From CAYRWR01 sp964428015 (GTDB lineage Bacteria; Spirochaetota; Brevinematia; Brevinematales; CAYRWR01): 64,000 nucleotides of DNA. The stretch spans positions 62,001 through 126,000 of the forward strand of contig CAYRWR010000007.1 in assembly GCA_964428015.1 (NCBI GenBank), in the 5' to 3' direction. A program made the position numbers and the translations under genes. The first letter of the stretch is position 1. Each line of letters starts with the position of its first letter. The notes beneath the pieces were generated by a model. The model did no database searches. It was not told the origin of the DNA and saw nothing but the letters and a program-made list of their open reading frames with translations. Below, piece by piece: positions 58,890 through 64,000 of this stretch.

Positions 58890-60917
58890 ATGGAACATAT
58901 CTTAAATCTGTCACTTCTCAGCAGGGTCAAAGTAATTTTGATCCTGCTGTTTTTTCCTCTGATACTGCATGCGGCTAACCTCAAAGCCCTGCTTCTCTTT
59001 GGTACTGAGTTTCAGGGGCAGACTGAACACCCTACTCTCCCCGGTATACAATCTGACCAGGCATATACCCTGGCTTTTTTGGACCGCGTACAGCAGTGGG
59101 GGATTATGCCTGTAGACAGAGTGATCTTACAGGGCAAGGATCTGATTAAAAGCCAGGTTGAACGTAGGCTCAAGGCGTTTAAACTCACTGATGACGATGT
59201 ATTACTGGTCCTTATTTCCAGTCCCGGGGGAATGGATGGCGGACGTCCCTATTTTCAGACTTGGGATAATGAACATTTTCTCTATAAAGAAATCCTGGAC
59301 TTGATCAAACCTTTAAAATCACGTCTCAAACTCCTCTTTATTGATAATAGTTCCCGCTTTTTATCTGACTGGGGCCCTGTGATTAGATATTTTGCCCCAT
59401 CCCAGGATATAAAAGCAGCCTACAAACGACTGTTTATGGATGAAGCCGGATTAGTATTCATTAGTTCTGCCACAGAAGGAGAGCTTTCCTGGTCTACACC
59501 TCTGGGTTCGTTTTTTATTAATAGTCTCATTGCAGATACTTTGTGGCAGGGTCCTGTATATACCTGGAAAGGTGTATATGAACAAAGCCGTGACTACTGT
59601 CAACAGCAATTTTACCGTTTATGGTTCAGCTCTTTGTTCAGTCAGGGTGAAAAGCAGGATCTGAAAATACAGGGAATCCTGGGACAGCACCTCCGCTCCT
59701 GGTCTCTTTCCCGCCCTCTCACCTCTTTGCCTGTCACACTAGAGCCTGAAAATTTCCCTACAGTAACTTCTATTTGTACTATTGAAAATCGTTGTGATAA
59801 CCCGGTTATTTTGATATGGAATAAAAACAATTTGGACGATATACGTGAACATGATGAAACTCTTGTTAAGGTTATTACTATCAAACCGGGAAAAATGATC
59901 CAGTTTAAAAATACGGGGACCGTTTTTAACATACGAATAGCTGGTCAAAATAAATTTTATCAACTATTACCCGGGAGATATATTGTGGATTTGGACCGTA
60001 GAATGCAAACGATCCTGACCACATGGAATCAACCTGGTCAACAGGATGTCCACCCCATACAAGGAAACTGGCATTGGATAGAGTTAACTGAGCCTTCTGT
60101 ATTAGGTGCACGCATCTTTCAGATGCAGATTTCCAGTCATGGTTTGATAAATGCCTGGGATATAAATACCAACCTGGTATTTACCGGATTAAGTGAACTG
60201 GTAAAAAACAGTCTGGGGGAACCTTTTTTTGATTGGTCCCTACTTAAAAATAAAACTACCAATTCACTTAAAGTAAGTTTTGAAAAGCTGGATCCTGATT
60301 TCAACAGATTTATTTTAACTGAAATGAATAACAGAAAAAAGGACCCTCCTTTGGTACTTTACCTACTGCGCGAAAACAGCTATTCTATTCCATCCTCAAT
60401 GGGTAAAAACAGACATTTTAAAGGAGTCAATGTCCATCTAAAATTACCCGGGATGGAGCTGCAGAATGGTACTAAGTTTCGGGATTATCAGGGACACAGG
60501 ATTCTCACAGGTATAAAATTGGATTATGATGATATAATCTATTCCATGCAACCTATGTATCGTGAAATATTCCCGGACGGAAAAATGGGCACAAACGTGG
60601 AAGGGTTGATAATAGGCCAGTCCCACAATACGTCACAGGAAATCACCAAAGAAAACTGGATCATTGCCGGTTTTCGGCTACACCGTACAATTTGGAATGG
60701 AAGAGAAGCAGTATCACATGTAGAGATCATTTGGCAAAAATGGGATAAAGGCCCTAGAAATATTTTTGAAATCAGCAGATACTACGGTAATACCCCTCTT
60801 TGGGACGACACCTGGCAGGAAATCCGCCTGCCCGGTGGAATGGTCTCAGTGGGTATGTGGGGACGAAGTTCAGATATAGTAAATACTTTCAGCCTGATTG
60901 GATGCAACTGGAGATAA
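58890..60917 (+). CDS. Exported caspase-fold protein with dead active site
   Basis: 675 residues from an ATG six bases past the protease stop; an earlier frame (58848) would overlap it. Signal peptide 1-29. Residues about 32-260 fit the caspase p20 plan: ALLLFGTEF, HPTLPGIQSDQAYTLAFL, VDRVILQGKDL, DDDVLLVLISSPGG (place of SGHG) and LKLLFIDNSSRF (place of DxC-xSG), then AGLVFISSATEGELSW and GSFFINSLI. The catalytic His reads Pro112 and the Cys reads Ser154, so no caspase activity is expected. The C-terminal 350 residues are beta-rich; the last 80 (GGMVSVGMWGRSSDIVNTFS) resemble a lectin-like domain, weakly. Function unknown; coupled to the papain-like gene. Confidence 0.62.
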   Translation: MEHILNLSLLSRVKVILILLFFPLILHAANLKALLLFGTEFQGQTEHPTLPGIQSDQAYTLAFLDRVQQWGIMPVDRVILQGKDLIKSQVERRLKAFKLTDDDVLLVLISSPGGMDGGRPYFQTWDNEHFLYKEILDLIKPLKSRLKLLFIDNSSRFLSDWGPVIRYFAPSQDIKAAYKRLFMDEAGLVFISSATEGELSWSTPLGSFFINSLIADTLWQGPVYTWKGVYEQSRDYCQQQFYRLWFSSLFSQGEKQDLKIQGILGQHLRSWSLSRPLTSLPVTLEPENFPTVTSICTIENRCDNPVILIWNKNNLDDIREHDETLVKVITIKPGKMIQFKNTGTVFNIRIAGQNKFYQLLPGRYIVDLDRRMQTILTTWNQPGQQDVHPIQGNWHWIELTEPSVLGARIFQMQISSHGLINAWDINTNLVFTGLSELVKNSLGEPFFDWSLLKNKTTNSLKVSFEKLDPDFNRFILTEMNNRKKDPPLVLYLLRENSYSIPSSMGKNRHFKGVNVHLKLPGMELQNGTKFRDYQGHRILTGIKLDYDDIIYSMQPMYREIFPDGKMGTNVEGLIIGQSHNTSQEITKENWIIAGFRLHRTIWNGREAVSHVEIIWQKWDKGPRNIFEISRYYGNTPLWDDTWQEIRLPGGMVSVGMWGRSSDIVNTFSLIGCNWR

Positions 60918-60935
60918 AATAATTACTCGGAAATA

Positions 60936-60964
60936 TTGACAGAGTACCCGTTTTAAGCTAAAAT
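60936..60964 (+). promoter_or_regulatory. Promoter for tRNA-Asp
   Basis: TTGACA (60936-60941), exactly 17 bases, TAAAAT (60959-60964). It lies 24 bases before the tRNA and is the clearest consensus promoter in the window. Confidence 0.7.
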
Positions 60965-60988
60965 ATTTCCTCATTCAAAGAATGAACT

Positions 60989-61062
60989 GGGGTTGTAGCT
61001 CAGCTGGTTAGAGTATTGGCCTGTCACGCCAAGGGCCGCGGGTTCGAGTCCCGTCAACCCCG
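60989..61062 (+). tRNA. tRNA-Asp (GTC)
   Basis: Acceptor GGGGTTG / CAACCCC, D arm GCTCAGCTGGTTAGAGT, anticodon arm TTGGC CTGTCAC GCCAA (anticodon GTC), T arm GCGGG TTCGAGT CCCGT and discriminator G73, as expected for Asp. CCA is not encoded. A tyrosine recombinase gene lies 110 bp downstream, so the 3' end is a likely phage attachment site. Confidence 0.95.
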
Positions 61063-61070
61063 CAGAAATG

Positions 61071-61104
61071 AATACCGCTAAGTCGTTACTTGGCGGTATT
61101 TTAG
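61071..61104 (+). terminator. Terminator after tRNA-Asp
   Basis: Stem AATACCGC / GCGGTATT with a 14-base loop, followed by TTTA. It ends the tRNA transcript. Confidence 0.6.
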
Positions 61105-61128
61105 CAAACTGCCATATTTGTTTAGTGA

Positions 61129-61148
61129 CATATAGGTGACACTATATG
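61129..61148. repeat. Palindrome over paired GTGACA motifs before the integrase
   Basis: CATATAG, GTGACA, CTATATG: perfect 7-bp arms around GTGACA. A second GTGACA lies just upstream (61125-61130). It may be an integrase arm site, an operator, or both. Confidence 0.45.
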
Positions 61149-61174
61149 CCGTCTATCTATTTATGGAGGTTTGC

Positions 61175-62236
61175 ATGTCAGTTGAAAAACGTCACGACGG
61201 TTATTACGTCTCATTTAAAGACCCATCTACCAGCCGCCGCCGCCGGATCAAGATCCACTCAACAAGCAGAAAACTGGCCCTGGAAGAAGATACCAGAATC
61301 AAATATCTGATCAAAACGGGAAGGTTTGAAAAAGAATATGACCGACCTACCCTGAGACTTTCAGAAGCTATTGACCAGTATATTCCCTTTGCCATGAATA
61401 AAGTAAGAAGTTTAGCTACTATTATAATAGCGCTGAAAAGGTTTGTTGATATCCTGGGAAATAAACCGCTGGTAAATATAGGCCCTTTAGATATTGAAAA
61501 GTTCAAGACGGAAGCAGTGAAGAACATGAAACCAAATTCCGTAAACCGGGAACTGGATGTCATCCGGGCATTCTTTAATGACCTGGTCTTTCTGGAGATC
61601 CTCCCCTTCAACCATCTGGAAAGGAAGATCAAACACTTCAGGGGTGACTTCCGACGTGACCGTATACCCACACCAGAAGAAATGGAGATCATCTTTGAGT
61701 TTCTCCGGACCTACCAGACCCAGGGCCCTCTGAGGCAGCATCATTTTGATGAATTCAGGATGATTGTCCTTATTGCAATTTTCGCAGGGCTCAGGGCCAA
61801 GGAAATCACCACCCTTACATTGGACCGGGTTGACCTGGATAAAGGTTTCTTTTTTATTGTCCAGTCCAAGACTCAAAATTTTGTCGCAAAACCAATACAC
61901 CCAATTCTCAAGGAAGTCCTGACCCGTTACATCCAGGAAAAAGAGATCACCTTTAAACTTTTCCATACTTCCAATTCCCAGGCAAGCTCCAGATGGATCT
62001 ATTATATGAAGGAACTTGGTATAAAAAACCTCAGGTTCCATGATTTAAGAGCTTATTTCGGGACTACCCTTTCAGAATCCGGGGTACCGGTGAGTATCAT
62101 CCAGAAGCTTTTGGGACATCGGGATATAAAGATGACTGAAAGATATGTAAGGTATGCGGATCCGTATCTGACACGGGCAGTGAATCAGATGTGTATTCCT
62201 GAAAAACTAACCAAACAAATAGAAGATTCAATGTAA
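61175..62236 (+). CDS. Tyrosine recombinase (phage-type integrase)
   Basis: 353 residues from the ATG at 61175, with GGAGG five bases upstream. Three residues of an Arg-rich N-terminal arm domain (SFKDPSTSRRRRIKIHST) are followed by a SAM-like core-binding domain (about 60-150) and the catalytic domain. Catalytic residues are complete: Arg207 (FAGLRAKEI), a Lys near 232, His289 and Arg292 (HDLRAYFG), His315 (LLGHRDI) and Tyr324 (TERYVRY). It should therefore be active in integration or excision. Its position next to tRNA-Asp fits tRNA targeting. It is followed by cargo genes on the same strand. Confidence 0.93.
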   Translation: MSVEKRHDGYYVSFKDPSTSRRRRIKIHSTSRKLALEEDTRIKYLIKTGRFEKEYDRPTLRLSEAIDQYIPFAMNKVRSLATIIIALKRFVDILGNKPLVNIGPLDIEKFKTEAVKNMKPNSVNRELDVIRAFFNDLVFLEILPFNHLERKIKHFRGDFRRDRIPTPEEMEIIFEFLRTYQTQGPLRQHHFDEFRMIVLIAIFAGLRAKEITTLTLDRVDLDKGFFFIVQSKTQNFVAKPIHPILKEVLTRYIQEKEITFKLFHTSNSQASSRWIYYMKELGIKNLRFHDLRAYFGTTLSESGVPVSIIQKLLGHRDIKMTERYVRYADPYLTRAVNQMCIPEKLTKQIEDSM

Positions 62237-62294
62237 TTATTTGCCATTTCAATCCTAATTGGTTATATTTTGAGACTTAATAAGAGGGGAGAAA

Positions 62295-62996
62295 ATGCCA
62301 AATATAATTAATATATATTGCGACGAAAGTTGTCATCTTGAACACGATAATCAAAATGCTATGGTAATTGGTGCTCTATCAGTTGAAAAACACCTGGTTA
62401 AAAGAATCCATTCTGAAATACGACAAATCAAACAAAATCATAATTTGAATATTAATATGGAAATAAAATGGAATAAAGTGTCCAAATCAAAAGTTGGATT
62501 CTACTCGGATATAATCAAGTTTTTTTTTACTCATGAATATATTAATTTTCGTGCTGTAGTAATACCAGATAAACAAGTACTTGATCATAAAAAATATCAT
62601 CAAACACACAATGATTGGTACTATAAAATGTTCTTTAGATTATTAAATCCTCTCTTAGATCCAAAATTTACACATAATATATATTTAGATTACAAAGATA
62701 CCCAAGGTGGAAAAAAAGTACGAAAACTTCATCAGATTTTATGCAATGCAAATATGGATTTTGAAAAGAAAATAATAAATAATATTCAACCATTACCATC
62801 ACATGAAATTGAACTTATTGGAGTGACTGATTTATTTATTGGAGCACTTAGTTATTTTCATAGAGGTTTAAATTCAAATCTCGGAAAATTGGAAATCATA
62901 GAATTAATAAAAGAATTATCCAAATATTCTCTTTTAAAATCAACTCTTCCTTCTGAAAAAAAATTCAATATTTTAATATGGCACGAGGTAAAATAA
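62295..62996 (+). CDS. DUF3800 domain protein
   Basis: 233 residues. The DUF3800 start is IYCDESCHLEHDNQNAMVIGAL, with the D-E-S motif and a following strand; further acidic residues occur in IYLDYKDTQGG and LIGVTDLFIGALSYF. The family is thought to have an RNase-H-like fold and is often carried by phages and defence islands, but its activity is not established. The gene is very AT-rich compared with its neighbours. GGGGAG precedes the ATG. Its TAA overlaps the next ATG (TAATG), so the two work as a pair. Confidence 0.85.
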   Translation: MPNIINIYCDESCHLEHDNQNAMVIGALSVEKHLVKRIHSEIRQIKQNHNLNINMEIKWNKVSKSKVGFYSDIIKFFFTHEYINFRAVVIPDKQVLDHKKYHQTHNDWYYKMFFRLLNPLLDPKFTHNIYLDYKDTQGGKKVRKLHQILCNANMDFEKKIINNIQPLPSHEIELIGVTDLFIGALSYFHRGLNSNLGKLEIIELIKELSKYSLLKSTLPSEKKFNILIWHEVK

Positions 62997-63475
62997 TGGG
63001 GACACATCCGGAATGGCTCCCCGCTCCAATTGAAAGCTTTAATTTCCCTGGTGATTGGGATGATTACTTAGCACATATTTATAAGTTATATCTTGAAAAT
63101 TTCAGCACAGAACACATGACTTTTAATGGAAATAAGATTGTTTTTAAAAGGTACCCACAAGAAAAAGGAAAAGAAAGAACATTCTGGCATGTAATTGAAA
63201 AGGATGAAATTCCATATCCCCCAAGAATGGCCAGGGTATGTTGGATACGTCCATTATTAGAAAATGCTTTTTTAGCTCCGAAGGTTAAGATTTGGGAAAA
63301 TCAAAGAAAATCCGACACAAGAACTGTAATTTGGTATGAAGATTTGGAATACTGCATAATACTTACAAATCGAACTGGTTATTATGTTTTCTGGACTGCA
63401 TATTTACTAGATGAACCACACTCTAGCCGTAGATTTCAAAAAGAATACGACCAAGCAACCGTTAAGCTTAGATAA
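62996..63475 (+). CDS. Partner of the DUF3800 protein, phage-type hypothetical
   Basis: 159 residues from the ATG at 62996, which overlaps the DUF3800 stop and has GAGG seven bases upstream; an upstream in-frame ATG at 62978 is less likely. Visible blocks are PAPIESFNFPGDWDDYLAHIYKLY, KRYPQEKGKERTFWHVI, RPLLENAFLAPKVKIWENQR, and CIILTNRTGYYVFWTAYLL. I recall this pattern from small phage and mobile-element proteins, possibly related to nuclease-toxin folds (RelE or barnase-like), but cannot confirm it. It has no signal peptide. Confidence 0.6.
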   Translation: MGTHPEWLPAPIESFNFPGDWDDYLAHIYKLYLENFSTEHMTFNGNKIVFKRYPQEKGKERTFWHVIEKDEIPYPPRMARVCWIRPLLENAFLAPKVKIWENQRKSDTRTVIWYEDLEYCIILTNRTGYYVFWTAYLLDEPHSSRRFQKEYDQATVKLR

Positions 63476-63479
63476 GCAA

Positions 63480-63509
63480 GAAGCGCTATCTGTTTATAGA
63501 TAGCGCTTC
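63480..63509. terminator. Hairpin after the DUF3800 pair
   Basis: Perfect stem GAAGCGCTATCT / AGATAGCGCTTC around GTTTAT. No long T-run follows, so it may be a terminator in either direction or a protein-binding site. The rest of 63510-63633 is AT-rich with no gene. Confidence 0.5.
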
Positions 63510-63633
63510 CGTTACTCTTCTAACACGTGGTCATTGAGCTATATATATATTATCGTCAAAAACATCATTTGTCAACAGATGGGCAAATATATTTTCTACT
63601 AAATTAGTGTAATTTTAGAAATTTGTTCAATTA

Positions 63634-63912
63634 CTAAAATTTATCATTAAATACATTCGTCACCCCATTGCTTATAGTTATCACCTGAATATTAGTAGTA
63701 CTGTTCATGTTGATGACCACCGCATCCACCCTTCTCTCATTATTCACCAGGATTGATCCAGACATTGACGCGGAAGTAGAAATACTGGTTGACTGAGAGT
63801 TTGAAATCTGGTTTATTGTAATCGGCTGGGTAACCTTACCCAGACCAAAGCCGCCCGCCAGGCATAGTAGGGCAATTATAATCACAGTGATAGGTCCGCA
63901 TTGTAATTTCAT
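63634..63912 (-). CDS. Small membrane-anchored protein, lysis-gene context
   Basis: 92 residues. One N-terminal helix (about 6-26, GPITVIIIALLCLAGGFGLG) with a Ser/Thr/Asn-rich outer part that looks beta-structured (VNNERRVDAVVINMNSTT). No lipobox is seen. It starts two bases past the stop of a probable amidase on the same strand, so it may belong to a lysis module (spanin-type or holin-associated). I do not recognise the family. It runs opposite to the integrase and its cargo genes. Confidence 0.55.
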   Translation of the reverse strand: MKLQCGPITVIIIALLCLAGGFGLGKVTQPITINQISNSQSTSISTSASMSGSILVNNERRVDAVVINMNSTTNIQVITISNGVTNVFNDKF

Positions 63913-63914
63913 GG

Positions 63915-64000
63915 TTCACCTCATTTTCACGCCCTCTTCCAGGGCATCATGGAAATGCGGGATCCATTTTTCAAACAGGTATCCCGGGCAGGACTTGTTT
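63915..64000 (-). CDS. C-terminal end of a probable phage amidase, cut by the window edge
   Basis: Only the last 27 codons are visible on the minus strand, running in from the right edge and ending TGA at 63917-63915. The fragment reads NKSCPGYLFEKWIPHF then HDALEEGVKMR. The SCPGYLF segment fits the conserved Cys-Pro-Gly end of peptidoglycan amidases of the Amidase_2/PGRP kind, used as phage endolysins. The small membrane protein gene follows two bases later, giving a lysis-module layout. The fragment is short, so the identity is tentative. Confidence 0.42.

Larger units (their letters stand above)
61063..64000. mobile_element. Left end of a probable integrated phage-like element
   Basis: It starts at the tRNA-Asp 3' end, carries an integrase, AT-rich cargo genes, and a small lysis-like pair on the opposite strand at the right edge. 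No second copy of the tRNA end is seen in the window, so the far boundary is outside. The base composition drops sharply after 62236. Confidence 0.6.

Noticed and set aside
61129..61148. Near match to the SP6 phage RNA polymerase promoter
   Set aside because: The match is 16 of 18 bases, but no single-subunit RNA polymerase gene is visible and the site is better explained as a palindrome beside the integrase. It is kept only as a note.

Overview
The window looks like chromosome from a Gram-negative-type (diderm), flagellated bacterium. The best guess is Spirochaetota or a near relative. Supporting signs are a V/A-type ATPase operon instead of an F-type one, an LptF/LptG-type permease, lipoproteins with clear lipoboxes, Bat-type membrane proteins, a DUF115 protein of the kind linked to flagellar glycosylation, and a stand-alone FlhB tail next to a HD-GYP protein. 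No rRNA or marker gene in the window fixes the phylum. Where promoters can be read they are sigma70-like (TTGACA, 17 bp, TAAAAT/TATAAT), and the tRNA genes do not encode CCA.

Layout. 1-1733: an AT-rich, probably acquired lipoprotein gene, then a non-coding stretch with three copies of a hairpin repeat. 1734-7149 (minus): LptF/LptG-type permease and a grpE-dnaK-dnaJ operon. 7301-11406 (plus): HEAT-repeat exported protein, two-domain polyphosphate kinase 2 (Pap), FlgO/CsgG-like protein. 11697-15570 (plus): gatA, lipoprotein, rlmN, mnmM, tightly packed. 15578-20913 (minus): a membrane SpoIIE-type phosphatase with an AMPK/CBM48-like outer domain, then BatA-like and DUF58 genes. 21039-22833: second FlgO/CsgG-like protein and an RsbW-like ATPase. 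22845-26930: trp operon start with a leader peptide containing three Trp codons and an attenuator, then trpE, a trpG-trpD fusion and trpC. 26950-28499 (minus): ECF sigma factor, anti-sigma-like protein, Spy/CpxP-like metal or stress sensor. 28635-31614: flagellum-linked set (FliK/YlqG-like, FlhB tail, HD-GYP with a lost HD pair, YraN, FlgM-like). 31611-42011: mainly envelope genes (BatE-like, MBL hydrolase, DUF115, PAP2, nucleotidyltransferase, GH3, GT-C membrane protein, VanW, glycan-binding lipoprotein).

42074-51459 (minus) is a V-type ATPase operon in the order K-F-E-A-x-B-D-usp-G/H-C-I. It carries two non-ATPase genes: a HI0074/HEPN-like protein between A and B, and a universal stress protein between D and the stalk gene. 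51581-54658 holds a receiver-only response regulator coupled to trmJ, initiator and elongator Met tRNAs, and three small genes. 55030-60917 holds creD, a secreted papain-like protease with five FnIII-like repeats, and next to it an exported caspase-fold protein whose catalytic His and Cys are both replaced. This protease/pseudo-caspase pair is the most striking candidate new system.

60989-64000: tRNA-Asp with a tyrosine recombinase just downstream, followed by AT-rich cargo (DUF3800 protein plus a coupled partner) and, at the right edge on the other strand, a small membrane-anchored protein and the tail of a probable endolysin amidase. This looks like the left end of an integrated phage-like element inserted at the tRNA. 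Its far end is outside the window.
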